Assembly: GCF_027923905.1 (NCBI RefSeq) | Contig: NZ_AP026966.1 | Span: 5,085,001-5,149,000, forward strand | Origin: Massilia varians | GTDB lineage: Bacteria; Pseudomonadota; Gammaproteobacteria; Burkholderiales; Burkholderiaceae_D | Direction: 5' to 3' | DNA length: 64,000 bases | Shown here: piece by piece, positions 50,640 to 58,844 of the stretch | How the letters are laid out: the number at the start of each line of letters is the position of its first letter | How positions within the stretch are numbered: position 1 is the stretch's first letter | Program-made: the position numbers and the translations under genes | The notes under the pieces: model-generated | The model's database searches: none | Told to the model about the DNA's origin: nothing | What the model saw: the letters and a program-made list of their open reading frames with translations, nothing else

Positions 50640-50668
50640 ATAATACGATACAAAAAATCGGATGTACA
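50640..50668 (-). promoter_or_regulatory. Candidate paaA promoter
   Basis: On the minus strand a TGTACA (-35, 50668-50663) and a TATTAT (-10, 50645-50640) are separated by 17 nt and lie about 30 nt upstream of the paaA ATG. Each matches the sigma70 consensus at four or more of six positions. Confidence 0.5.
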
Positions 50669-50673
50669 CCAAA

Positions 50674-50688
50674 ATCTTGAATCATATT
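50674..50688. promoter_or_regulatory. PaaX-like binding half-site
   Basis: On the minus strand AATATGATTCAAGAT resembles the TGATTC-centred sites that PaaX binds in E. coli. It lies just upstream of the candidate -35 of paaA and 13 nt before the paaX start, well placed for repression of both. Phenylacetyl-CoA would release PaaX. This is by similarity only. Confidence 0.45.
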
Positions 50689-50700
50689 GAGGCCCCATCA

Positions 50701-51618
50701 ATGGCACAACCCAGCAGCGCGGAGTGGATAGACCGCTTCCTGACGAACGACCCGCCGCGCCACAAGTCGCTGGTGATGACGGTGTGCGGCGACGCCATCG
50801 CCCCGCACGGCGGCGCCTTCTGGTTGGGCAGCATGATCGACCTCCTGGGCCCGCTGGGCGTGTCGGAGCGGCTGGTGCGCACCAGCGTGTTCCGCCTGGT
50901 GCAGGAAGGCTGGCTGACCGCCAGCCGCGAGGGCCGGCGCAGCCGCTATGCGCTCGAACCGAAGGCCCTGCCGCGCTTCGAGCGCGCCAACCGCCGCATC
51001 TATTCGCCGCCGGGACTGGACTGGGATGGCCGCTGGACCTTCGTGCTGGCGTCCAACGGCAGCATCGATGGCGACCTGCGCGCCCTGCTGCGCAAGGAAC
51101 TGGCGTGGGAAGGCTTCGCCATGCTGGCCACCGGCGTGATGACCCACCCGGCGCCCGACCGCGACACCCTGCGCGAGATCCTGGCGCGCGCCGGGGCCGA
51201 CGGCAAGGTGTTCGTCTGCGATGCGGCCGGGCTGCCCGGCGTCGGCGCGCGTCCGCTGCCCGAGCTGGTGGGCGACGCCTGGGATCTGTCCGGGGTGGTG
51301 GCCGGCTACCGCGGCTTCATCGAGACCTTCACACAGCTGGCGGACATGGACCCGGACATCGCCCCGCAGGACGCCTTCGCGATCCGCACCCTCCTGATCC
51401 ACGCCTACCGCCGCGTGCAGCTGCACGACCCGATGCTGCCGCTCGGGCTGCTGCCCGACCCATGGCCGGGCAGCGACGCCTATGAACTCGCCGGGCGCAT
51501 CTACCGCCATACCTACGCGCGGGCCGAGGAACACATCATGGCGATGCTGCGCAAGGAAGACGCATCCACGCCGGAAGCGGACCAGGACTTCCATGAGCGA
51601 TTCGGCGGCCTCGCCTGA
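50701..51618 (+). CDS. paaX: Phenylacetate operon repressor PaaX
   Basis: The 305-residue regulator has an N-terminal winged helix (SLVMTVCGDAIAPHGGAFWLGSMIDLLGPLGVSERLVRTSVFRL with EGWLTASREGRRSRYAL) and the PaaX central and C-terminal domains (GVGARPLPELVGDAWDLSGVVAGYRGF, LIHAYRRVQLHDPMLPLGLLPDPWPG). It binds phenylacetyl-CoA and represses paa genes when the ligand is absent. It is divergent from paaA, the usual place. The ATG at 50701 is preferred over an ATG 39 nt earlier that lies in the promoter region. Confidence 0.96.
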   Translation: MAQPSSAEWIDRFLTNDPPRHKSLVMTVCGDAIAPHGGAFWLGSMIDLLGPLGVSERLVRTSVFRLVQEGWLTASREGRRSRYALEPKALPRFERANRRIYSPPGLDWDGRWTFVLASNGSIDGDLRALLRKELAWEGFAMLATGVMTHPAPDRDTLREILARAGADGKVFVCDAAGLPGVGARPLPELVGDAWDLSGVVAGYRGFIETFTQLADMDPDIAPQDAFAIRTLLIHAYRRVQLHDPMLPLGLLPDPWPGSDAYELAGRIYRHTYARAEEHIMAMLRKEDASTPEADQDFHERFGGLA

Positions 51619-51670
51619 TTCGTGCAGTATGATTAGCGTTTTACCCAACACCAATAATCCAGGACACACC

Positions 51671-52810
51671 ATGTCTATCAAGATCAGCAGCCAGTTCGAC
51701 GCTGGCGCCATCGAAGTCGTCAACGCCACCAGCGCGAACGCCATCGACCTGAACATCCGCAAGGATTCGCACGCCGATATCGTGCAATGGTTCTACTTCC
51801 GCCTGCAGGGCGCGCAAGGCCAGGCCTGCACCATCCGCTTCCTGAACGCGGGCCAGGCCGCCTATCCGGCCGGCTGGGAAGGCTACCAGGCGATGGCGAG
51901 CTACGACCGCGTCAACTGGTTCCGCGTGCCGACCTCCTACGACGGCCAGGTGATGACGATCGAACACACCCCGGGCATGGACAGCGTCTACTACGCCTAC
52001 TTCGAACCGTATTCGTGGGAGCGCCACCTGGAACTGCTCGACCGCGCCCAGATGGCCGAGCACGTGCGCATGCTGGACCTCGGCTCCACCGTCGACGGCC
52101 GCGACCTGAACATGCTGGTGATCGGCGAACCCGCGCCCGAGAAGAAGAAGGTCTGGGTGATCGCACGCCAGCACCCGGGCGAAACGATGGCCGAGTGGTT
52201 CGTCGAAGGCATGCTCGATGCCCTGCTCGACCCGGCCCACCCGTTCGGGCGTCAGTTATTGAAGGAATCGGTGTTCTACGTGGTGCCGAACATGAACCCG
52301 GACGGCTCGGTGCGCGGCAACCTGCGCACCAACGCGGCCGGCGCCAACCTGAACCGCGAGTGGATGAACCCGACCATGGAGCGCAGCCCGGAAGTCTTCC
52401 TGGTGCTCAAGAAGATGCACGAGACCGGCGTGGACCTGTGCCTGGACGTGCACGGCGACGAGGGCCTGCCCTATGTGTTCGTGGCCGGCAGCGAGTCGCT
52501 GCCCACCTGGACCGACGCCCAGGCCGCGCAGCAACAGCGCTTCATTGAGGACTTCAAGATCGCCAGCCCGGACTTCCAGGACGTGCACGGCTACGGCCAG
52601 ACCCCGTTCACCGACGAGACCCTGACCATGGGCTCCTCGCACATCACCCACGCCTTCGGCTGCCTGTCCCTGACCCTGGAACTGCCGTTCAAGGACAACG
52701 CCAACGACCCGGACCCGCAGGTGGGCTGGGACGGCGCCCGCAGCGCGCGCCTGGGCGCGGCGGTGCTGCAGCCGGTGCTGAACGCGGTGCGCGCGCTGGG
52801 CACGAAATAA
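51671..52810 (+). CDS. M14-type cytosolic carboxypeptidase (AGBL/Nna1-like)
   Basis: The 379-residue protein has an N-terminal beta-domain (1 to about 120, VVNATSANAIDLNIRKDSHADIVQWFYFRL), then a zinc carboxypeptidase domain. Zinc ligands are H168 and E171 in ARQHPGETMAEWF and H261 in CLDVHGDEGLPY; the catalytic Glu is E337 in LTLELPF. NMNPDGSVRGNLRTNAAGANLNREW is the family's substrate-binding segment. It lacks a signal peptide, so it works in the cytoplasm, trimming C-terminal residues of unknown proteins. A small gene follows after 10 nt. Confidence 0.92.
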   Translation: MSIKISSQFDAGAIEVVNATSANAIDLNIRKDSHADIVQWFYFRLQGAQGQACTIRFLNAGQAAYPAGWEGYQAMASYDRVNWFRVPTSYDGQVMTIEHTPGMDSVYYAYFEPYSWERHLELLDRAQMAEHVRMLDLGSTVDGRDLNMLVIGEPAPEKKKVWVIARQHPGETMAEWFVEGMLDALLDPAHPFGRQLLKESVFYVVPNMNPDGSVRGNLRTNAAGANLNREWMNPTMERSPEVFLVLKKMHETGVDLCLDVHGDEGLPYVFVAGSESLPTWTDAQAAQQQRFIEDFKIASPDFQDVHGYGQTPFTDETLTMGSSHITHAFGCLSLTLELPFKDNANDPDPQVGWDGARSARLGAAVLQPVLNAVRALGTK

Positions 52811-52820
52811 GGAGCGGACG

Positions 52821-53057
52821 ATGAGCGTGTTCTCCGCGTCCGTGTTCGACGCCACCGTCATCTTCGAAGGCCAGGAGCTGTTCAAGGGCCGCGGCGCGGC
52901 CCAGACCTGGGCCGAAAAGGTCGCCAAGGAGCTGGAAACCGAGGTGACGGTCGAGAAGATCGGCACCGGCTGGGCCCTCAAGGCCACGGTCGACGGCGAG
53001 CCGGTCACCTGGGGCATCTACGGCCAGCGCCTGAGCCGCATCGGACAGGCCGGCTGA
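52821..53057 (+). CDS. Small unknown protein behind the carboxypeptidase
   Basis: I do not recognise this 78-residue protein. It is acidic to neutral with alternating strands (ASVFDATVIFEGQELFKG, TEVTVEKIGTGWALKATVDG) around one helix, so it is probably a small alpha/beta fold. A clear AAGGAG lies upstream, and the gene starts 10 nt after the carboxypeptidase stop and ends before a strong terminator, so both are in one operon. It could be a partner or a substrate of the carboxypeptidase, but nothing shows this. Confidence 0.75.
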   Translation: MSVFSASVFDATVIFEGQELFKGRGAAQTWAEKVAKELETEVTVEKIGTGWALKATVDGEPVTWGIYGQRLSRIGQAG

Positions 53058-53076
53058 GCGTCGCCAGCCCCGGCAC

Positions 53077-53112
53077 AGCCCACCCGACCGTGCGGTCCGG
53101 TGGGCTTTTTTT
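53077..53112 (+). terminator. Rho-independent terminator after the carboxypeptidase operon
   Basis: AGCCCACC and GGTGGGCT form the base of the stem around an inner GACCG/CGGTC pairing, followed by seven T residues. Confidence 0.85.
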
Positions 53113-53120
53113 CGCGTGTC

Positions 53121-53360
53121 TTAGAGTTCCACGCCCAGGTGCTTGTGGACCCAGGCATTGGCGTCCTCGAGCACGTCGAAATGCAGGGTGGCGATGGTGG
53201 TCTTGTCGGGCGCCAGGAAACTCACATAGGCCTTGCGCGCCTCGTTGCCCGAGCTGAGCAGGTCGGAGGGCTGCGACAGCTCGACGGTGGCCACCAGGTC
53301 GAGGTTGAGCAGGACGCTCTTCTGGCTGTTTTCCTTATCGATGCGAACGAACTTGCTCAT
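53121..53360 (-). CDS. Small unknown cytoplasmic protein
   Basis: The 79-residue product reads MSKFVRIDKENSQKSVLLNLD and then VATVELSQPSDLLSSG, AYVSFLAPDKTTIATLHFDVLEDANAWVHKHLGVEL. The pattern of four to five strands and a C-terminal helix suggests a small beta-rich domain. No motif allows a function. It is 21 nt downstream of pmbA in the same direction and may be co-transcribed. A ribosome site GGAGAAG precedes the ATG. Confidence 0.75.
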   Translation of the reverse strand: MSKFVRIDKENSQKSVLLNLDLVATVELSQPSDLLSSGNEARKAYVSFLAPDKTTIATLHFDVLEDANAWVHKHLGVEL

Positions 53361-53381
53361 ATATATTCTTCTCCGGTGTAA

Positions 53382-54746
53382 TCAACTGCCGGCCACGACC
53401 ATTTTTTCGATCAGGATCGAACCGGTCGATTTGTTGCCGCGTGCCAGGACATCGTTGCCGATGGCGACGATCTGCTGGAACATCTCGCGCATATTGCCCG
53501 CGATGGTGATTTCTTCCACCGGATACTGGATCACGCCGTTCTCGACCCAGTAGCCGGACGCGCCGCGCGAATAGTCGCCGGTAACGTAGTTGACGCCCTG
53601 GCCCATCAGTTCCGTGACCAGGAGGCCCGTGCCCATCTTGCGCAGCATGCCTTCGAAGTCGTCGGCGCGGCGGGTATCCCTGGAGACGATGTCGAGGTTG
53701 TGCGAACCGCCGGCGTTGCCGGTGGTCTGCATGCCCAGCTTGCGCGCCGAGTACGAGGACAGGAAGTAGCCCTGCAATACCCCATTCTCCACGACCTTGC
53801 GGCGGGTGGTGCGCACGCCTTCCTCGCCGAACGGCGCGGAGCCGACCGCGCCGATCAGGTGCGGGTCTTCGACGATGCTGATGTGCTCCGGGAACACCTG
53901 CTTGCCCAGCGAGTCGAGCAGGAAGCTCGACTTGCGGTACAGTGCGCCGCCCGAGACGGCCTGCACGAAGGCGCCCAGCAGGCCGGCGGCCAGCGGGGCC
54001 TCGAACAGCACCGGGCAGGTGCGGGTATCGAGCTTGCGCGCGTTCAGGCGCGCCAGCGCGCGCTCGGCGGCGTAGCGGCCCACGGCTTCCGGCCGGGCCA
54101 GCTTTTTCGGGTCGCGCGCCGAGGTGTACCAGTCGTCGCGCTGCATCTTGTTGCCCTTGCCGGCGATCGGCGCGACCGAGATCGTATGGCGCGAGAACGG
54201 ATAGCCGCCGATGAAGCCGCGCGAGTTGGCGCCGACGAAATGCGACTGCTGCACGTAGACGCTGGCGCCTTCGCTGTTGCCGATGCGCGGATCGACTTCG
54301 AAGGCGGCGTTCTCGCAGCGCTGGGCCAGTTCGACCGCTTCCTCGGTCGAAATCTGCCAGGGGTAGAACAGGCGCAGGTCGCGCGGATTGGTTTCCAGCA
54401 GCTCGGCATCGGGCAGGCCGGCGCAATCGTCCTCGGCGGTGAAGCGGGCGATGTTCCAGGCCGCTTCCACGGTGTCCTTCAGGGACCTGGTGGAGAAGTC
54501 GGAGGTGTTGGCATTGCCGCGCCGCTGGCCGAAATAGACGGTGACGCCGATGCCCTTGTCCCTGTTCTGTTCGATGGTCTCGATCTTGCCTTTACGCACG
54601 GAAACCGACAGGCCGCTGCCTTCGCTGATCTCGACCGATGCATCGGTGGCGCCCTGCTCTTTCGCAAACGCCAATACGTCGCGGGCGAGCTGTTTCAGCT
54701 GGTCCTGGGTATGGGTAAACGCTGAGGTGATCGCGGAGTCGTTCAT
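53382..54746 (-). CDS. pmbA: Metalloprotease-like TldE/PmbA
   Basis: The 454-residue protein is the TldE (PmbA) subunit of the TldD/TldE heterodimer, which degrades unfolded peptides and matures some modified peptides such as microcin B17. The zinc-binding HExxxH motif belongs to TldD; PmbA lacks it, and none is seen here. Typical segments are GASGYWVENGVIQYPVEEITIAGNM and RTTRRKVVENGVLQGYFLSSYSARKLGM. tldD is not in the window. It is divergent from yjgA, the same arrangement as in E. coli. The ATG at 54746 gives MNDSAITSAF. Confidence 0.95.
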   Translation of the reverse strand: MNDSAITSAFTHTQDQLKQLARDVLAFAKEQGATDASVEISEGSGLSVSVRKGKIETIEQNRDKGIGVTVYFGQRRGNANTSDFSTRSLKDTVEAAWNIARFTAEDDCAGLPDAELLETNPRDLRLFYPWQISTEEAVELAQRCENAAFEVDPRIGNSEGASVYVQQSHFVGANSRGFIGGYPFSRHTISVAPIAGKGNKMQRDDWYTSARDPKKLARPEAVGRYAAERALARLNARKLDTRTCPVLFEAPLAAGLLGAFVQAVSGGALYRKSSFLLDSLGKQVFPEHISIVEDPHLIGAVGSAPFGEEGVRTTRRKVVENGVLQGYFLSSYSARKLGMQTTGNAGGSHNLDIVSRDTRRADDFEGMLRKMGTGLLVTELMGQGVNYVTGDYSRGASGYWVENGVIQYPVEEITIAGNMREMFQQIVAIGNDVLARGNKSTGSILIEKMVVAGS

Positions 54747-54853
54747 GTCGTGTTTTTCGTAGCTCGCCCTAAAACAGTTATCATAGCAGCCGTTTACTAT
54801 TTTCACTGACCGGCTCTACGCCAATCGGATCGATCCGGGTCAATCCATAGATC

Positions 54854-55453
54854 ATGCCTAATCCAAACCGCGGCTCCGTGGGCTTCCAGTCCAACGAGTT
54901 CGAGCAAGAATACGAACGTCCTTCCAAGTCCGAAGCCAAGCGTCAGTCGAACGAGCTGCAAAAGCTCGGCGAACAGCTGGTGGACGCGCCGCGCGACCGC
55001 GTCAAGCGCGTCGAGATGCCGGAAGACGTCAAGGAAGCCATCCTCACCTGCCAGACCATCACCAACCACGAAGGCCGCCGCCGCGCCCTGCAATTCGTGG
55101 GCAAGAAGATGCGCACGCTGGACGAGGCCGAAGTCGAGGTGATCAAGCGCACCATCGAGGGCTGGAAGGGCGCCTCGAAGGCCGAGACCGCCGCCCTGCA
55201 CGCCCTCGAGCGCCGCCGCGAAAAGCTGCTCGCCGACGACAAGGCCCTGACCCAGCTCTTGGCCGAGAACCCGGAGCTTGACGCGCAGCACCTGCGCACC
55301 CTGATCCGCAACGCGCGCAAGGAACAGGCGGAGAACAAGCCGCCCAAGGCCTACCGCGAGATCTTCCAGATCCTGAAAGACCTGGGCAAGAAGCAGAAGC
55401 AGGCCGCGGACACCGAGGAAGAAGCCGGCGATGACGAATCCGACGACGAGTAA
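54854..55453 (+). CDS. yjgA: Ribosome-associated protein YjgA/DarP (DUF615)
   Basis: The 199-residue basic-then-acidic protein matches YjgA, which binds the 50S subunit late in its assembly. Signature pieces are PSKSEAKRQSNELQKLGEQLVD, TNHEGRRRALQFVGKKMRTLD and ARKEQAENKPPKAYREIFQILK. The C-terminus is very acidic (EEEAGDDESDDE). Its last 23 nt overlap the start of the mog-like gene, so the genes are coupled. Confidence 0.95.
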   Translation: MPNPNRGSVGFQSNEFEQEYERPSKSEAKRQSNELQKLGEQLVDAPRDRVKRVEMPEDVKEAILTCQTITNHEGRRRALQFVGKKMRTLDEAEVEVIKRTIEGWKGASKAETAALHALERRREKLLADDKALTQLLAENPELDAQHLRTLIRNARKEQAENKPPKAYREIFQILKDLGKKQKQAADTEEEAGDDESDDE

Positions 55454-56051
55454 TCCTGAACTGGTGATTGGCCTGGTGTCGGTCTCGGACCGCGCCAGCG
55501 GCGGCGTCTATGAAGACAAGGGCATCCCGGCCCTGCACGACTGGCTGGCGCAGGCGATCACCACGCCGTTTCGCGTCGAAACCCGTTTGATCCCCGACGA
55601 ACGGGCGGAGATCGAGCGTACCCTGGTCGACCTGGTCGACAACGTGCGCTGCCACCTGGTGCTTACCACCGGCGGCACCGGTCCGGCGCGGCGCGACCTC
55701 ACGCCCGAGGCGACGCTGGCCGTGGCCACGAAAGAGATGCCGGGCTTCGGCGAACAGATGCGCCAGATCAGCCTGCGCTTCGTGCCGACCGCGATCCTGT
55801 CGCGCCAGACCGCGGTGATCCGCGAGACGGCCGATCATGCGGCCCTGATCATGAACCTGCCGGGCCAGCCCAAGTCGATCAAGGAAACGCTCGAAGGCCT
55901 GAAGGACGAGGCCGGCAACACGGTCGTCGGCGGCATCTTCGCCGCCGTGCCCTATTGCATCGACCTCATCAAGGGGCCTTACATCGAGACCAATCCGTCC
56001 ATCAGCAAGACCTTCCGCCCGAAGTCGGCGCTGCGTCCTCCTGCTGCCTGA
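55431..56051 (+). CDS. mog: Molybdopterin adenylyltransferase (MogA-like)
   Basis: The 206-residue enzyme adenylates molybdopterin before molybdenum insertion. The MPT-binding fold shows LVIGLVSVSDRASGGVYEDKG, LTTGGTGPARRDLTPEATLAV and LPGQPKSIKETLEG. Length matches the E. coli protein (about 195). It overlaps the end of yjgA, so translational coupling is likely. No other moa/moe gene is in the window. Confidence 0.93.
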   Translation: MTNPTTSNPELVIGLVSVSDRASGGVYEDKGIPALHDWLAQAITTPFRVETRLIPDERAEIERTLVDLVDNVRCHLVLTTGGTGPARRDLTPEATLAVATKEMPGFGEQMRQISLRFVPTAILSRQTAVIRETADHAALIMNLPGQPKSIKETLEGLKDEAGNTVVGGIFAAVPYCIDLIKGPYIETNPSISKTFRPKSALRPPAA

Positions 56052-56067
56052 ACGAACAAAGGAACCC

Positions 56068-56733
56068 ATGGAACTGCTGCAAAACATCGAGATCGAAACC
56101 GCGCCGAACCCGCAAGTGGCGGTCATCTGGCTGCACGGCCTGGGCGCCGACGGCAACGACTTCGTGCCGCTCGTGAACGAACTGGATCTGTCCGGCCTGC
56201 CCGGCATCCGTTTCGTGTTCCCGCATGCGAAGACCATGCCGGTGACGATCAACGGCGGCTACGTGATGCGCGCCTGGTACGACATCACCGGTGCCGAGCT
56301 GACCCGCCGCGAGGACGAAGGCGGTCTGCGCGCCTCGCAGCGCGACGTCGAAGCCCTGATCGCGCGCGAAAAGGCGCGCGGCATCCCGGCCTCGCGCATC
56401 ATCCTGGCCGGCTTCTCGCAGGGCTGCGCGATGACCCTGCAGACCGGCATGCGCCATCCGGAAAAGCTGGCGGGCATGCTGTGCCTGTCGGGCTACCTGC
56501 CGCTGGCCAACGTGGTCGCCAACGAACGTACCCCGGAAAGCCTGGCCACGCCGGTCTTCATGGCCCACGGCACCCACGACAACGTGGTGCCCTTCGCGCG
56601 TGCGCGCGAATCGAAGGAGCTGCTGGTCTCGCTCGGCTACGGGGTCGAGTGGCACGAGTACGCCATGCAGCACTCGCTGTGCCTGGAAGAGGTGCAGGAT
56701 ATTTCGAAGTGGCTGAGAAAAGTAATCGCGTAG
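56068..56733 (+). CDS. Carboxylesterase/phospholipase-type alpha/beta hydrolase
   Basis: The 221-residue hydrolase matches the bacterial carboxylesterase EstB/YpfH family. WLHGLGADGNDFVPLV supplies the oxyanion region, the nucleophile is Ser117 in LAGFSQGCAMT, and the triad is completed by Asp171 (GTHDNVVPF) and His202. It acts on short acyl esters or acyl-thioesters in the cytoplasm. It starts 16 nt after the mog-like gene. Its TAG stop codon is the third to fifth base region of dispersed repeat copy 4, so the repeat supplies the end of the gene. Confidence 0.93.
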   Translation: MELLQNIEIETAPNPQVAVIWLHGLGADGNDFVPLVNELDLSGLPGIRFVFPHAKTMPVTINGGYVMRAWYDITGAELTRREDEGGLRASQRDVEALIAREKARGIPASRIILAGFSQGCAMTLQTGMRHPEKLAGMLCLSGYLPLANVVANERTPESLATPVFMAHGTHDNVVPFARARESKELLVSLGYGVEWHEYAMQHSLCLEEVQDISKWLRKVIA

Positions 56734-56836
56734 GGTGTTCGGCTCTGCCGAACGCGCGTTCAAATCACCGTTGAATAGACGCTACGGCCGATCTTGCACC
56801 GGTTGAACGCGCGGACGGCATAGCCGTCCACCCTAC
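56730..56836. repeat. Two-hairpin dispersed repeat, copy 4, supplying two stop codons
   Basis: It begins GTAGGGTGTTCGGC and ends CGTCCACCCTAC. Left unit 56730-56763 (hairpin TTCGGC/GCCGAA, then CGCGTTCAA), right unit 56803-56836 (TTGAACGCG, then GGACGGC/GCCGTCC). The linker holds TTGAATAGACG, which is the linker element of copies 1 and 3 in reverse. The TAG at 56731-56733 ends the esterase and the TAG read at 56835-56833 ends the convergent aminotransferase. Confidence 0.85.
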
Positions 56837-58158
56837 TGTTTCAACGCCGCGTCCACCGCATCGGCGAGCCGCGACACGATCTCCGACAGATCCGCCGCCG
56901 TTGCAATGAAGGGCGGCGCCAGCAGCACATGGTCGCCAAGCTGTCCGTCGATGGTCCCGCCCATCGGGTAGACCATCAGCCCGTTCTCCATCGCCTTGGC
57001 CTTGATCGCCGCATGCAGCTTGCGCTCCGGCGCGAACGGCGCCTTGGTGGCGCGATCCTGGACGAATTCCAGCGCCAGGAACATGCCGCGCCCGCGGATG
57101 TCACCCACGTGCTCGTGGGTGCCGAACACGTCGCCCAGCATGCGCCGCAGCGTGGCGCCGCGGCTGCGCACCCGCGCCAATAGATCATCGCGCTCGATCA
57201 CCTTCTGCACTTCCAACGCCGCGCTTGCTGCCACCGGATGCCCGATGTAGGTGTGCCCGTGCTGGAACATGCCGCTGCCACCCCGCAGGCAGTCGACGAT
57301 GGTCTGGTGCGCCAGCACCGCGCCGATCGGCTGGTAGCCCGCGCCCAGGCCCTTGGCGATGGCGATGATGTCCGGCGCCACGCCATCCTGCTCGATCGCG
57401 TACATGGTGCCGGTGCGGCCCATCCCGCACATCACCTCGTCGGCGATGAGCAGGATGCGGTAGCGGTCGCAGATGTCGCGCACGCCCTGGAAGTAGCCCG
57501 GCGTCGGCGGGATCGCGCCGCCGGTGGCGCCCACCACCGGCTCGGCGACGAAAGCGATGATGTTCTCCGGCCCAGCCTTGAGGATGTTGGTTTCCAGCTC
57601 GTCGAGCAGGCCGGCGGTATAGTCGTCCACGCTCTGGTGGGCGGCGCGGCCGCGGTATTCGTAGCAGGCGCTCACCCGCACGGTGTCCATCAGCAGCGGT
57701 GCGAAGGCCTTGCGGCGCCATTCGTTGCCGCCCACCGCCAGCGCGCCCAGGGTGTTGCCGTGGTAGCTCTGGCGCCGCGCCATGAACAGGTGGCGCTGCG
57801 GCTCGCCCGCTTCCACCCAGTACTGGCGGGCCAGCTTGAGCGCCGTTTCCATCGCTTCCGAGCCGCCCGAGACCAGGTACACGCCGCCAATATCCTGCGG
57901 CGCGCCGGCGATCAGGCGGTCGGCCAGCTCCTCGGCCACGTCGGTAGTGAAGAAGGCGGTGTGGGCGTAGGCGCAGCGGTCGATCTGGCGGTGCATGGCA
58001 GCGATCACGTCCGGGTGGCCGTGGCCCAGCGAGGACACGGCGGCCCCGCCGCTGGCGTCGATGTAGACCCGGCCGGCCTTGTCGCGCATGTGAATGCCGC
58101 TCGCCGACACCGCGGTCGGCGGCACCTGGCGCAGGTTACGGTGGAGGATATGGCTCAT
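56833..58158 (-). CDS. Class III PLP-dependent aminotransferase
   Basis: The 441-residue enzyme is of the BioA/omega-amino acid transaminase fold. It shows ASGGAAVSSLGHGHPDV near the start, FLVSGGSEAMETALKLARQYW-type cofactor binding (YLVSGGSEAME), LLIADEVMCGMGRTGTMYA with the Asp that contacts the pyridine nitrogen, and AIAKGLGAGYQPIGAVLA with the Schiff-base Lys. The ATG at 58158 gives MSHILHRNLRQVPP; the frame continues upstream but reads through the divergent gene. Substrate is unknown; similar enzymes in this group are labelled only aspartate aminotransferase family. Confidence 0.92.
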   Translation of the reverse strand: MSHILHRNLRQVPPTAVSASGIHMRDKAGRVYIDASGGAAVSSLGHGHPDVIAAMHRQIDRCAYAHTAFFTTDVAEELADRLIAGAPQDIGGVYLVSGGSEAMETALKLARQYWVEAGEPQRHLFMARRQSYHGNTLGALAVGGNEWRRKAFAPLLMDTVRVSACYEYRGRAAHQSVDDYTAGLLDELETNILKAGPENIIAFVAEPVVGATGGAIPPTPGYFQGVRDICDRYRILLIADEVMCGMGRTGTMYAIEQDGVAPDIIAIAKGLGAGYQPIGAVLAHQTIVDCLRGGSGMFQHGHTYIGHPVAASAALEVQKVIERDDLLARVRSRGATLRRMLGDVFGTHEHVGDIRGRGMFLALEFVQDRATKAPFAPERKLHAAIKAKAMENGLMVYPMGGTIDGQLGDHVLLAPPFIATAADLSEIVSRLADAVDAALKQ

Positions 58159-58285
58159 TGCGGCTCCCTTGGTCAGAACAAGAGTTTGACAATAAGCGTG
58201 CCCGGCGCCGGTTCTTTTGATTTTCGACGGACGCTGTGCAATTATTTTCCAATTACAACACGCTTTTCTCACCACCTTCCACGCC

Positions 58286-58840
58286 ATGACCGACCGACTC
58301 GGACCGATTGCGCTCGCGGACATGAGCCCGTCCCAGCGCGCCGCGGCGCAGGCCATCATCGACGGGCCTCGCGGAGCCCTGTACGGCCCCTTCGTGCCGT
58401 TGCTGCGCAGTCCGGAGCTGATGGAATACGCCCAGCGCATGGGCGAGTACCTGCGCTACCGCAGCGCGATCGGGGTACGGCTGTCGGAACTGGCGATCCT
58501 GGTCACCGCACGCCAGTGGAACCAGGGGGTGGAATGGGCGATCCATGCGCCGATCGCGGGGAAGAATGGCATCCCGGCCTCGGTGATCCGTGCGATCGCC
58601 GAGCGGCGCAGACCAAGCGACATGCTGGTCGACGAAGCGGTGGTGCACGACTTCTGCATCGAGCTGCACGAGGCCAAATCGGTGTCGGACCGGGTGTATG
58701 CCGATGCGCTCGCGCTGTTCGGCGAGCATGGCGTGGTCGATCTGATGGGCATCAACGGGTACTACACCTTCCTGGCCATGGTGATGAACACGGCCAGGAC
58801 GGCGGTGCCGGCGGAATGCGAAGCGCGCCTGCCGGACTAG
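58286..58840 (+). CDS. Carboxymuconolactone decarboxylase (CMD) family protein
   Basis: The 184-residue all-helical protein matches CMD/AhpD-like proteins: FVPLLRSPELMEYAQRMGEYLRYRSAIGVRLSELAIL and ARQWNQGVEWAIHAPIAGKNGIPASVI. The CxxC pair of AhpD peroxidases is absent, so a thiol-based peroxidase role is unlikely; the Glu-Trp-x-x-His motif is the decarboxylase-like site. Its reaction is unknown. It is divergent from the aminotransferase gene and convergent on the FAH-family gene, 4 nt apart at their ends. Confidence 0.88.
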   Translation: MTDRLGPIALADMSPSQRAAAQAIIDGPRGALYGPFVPLLRSPELMEYAQRMGEYLRYRSAIGVRLSELAILVTARQWNQGVEWAIHAPIAGKNGIPASVIRAIAERRRPSDMLVDEAVVHDFCIELHEAKSVSDRVYADALALFGEHGVVDLMGINGYYTFLAMVMNTARTAVPAECEARLPD

Positions 58841-58844
58841 GGTC

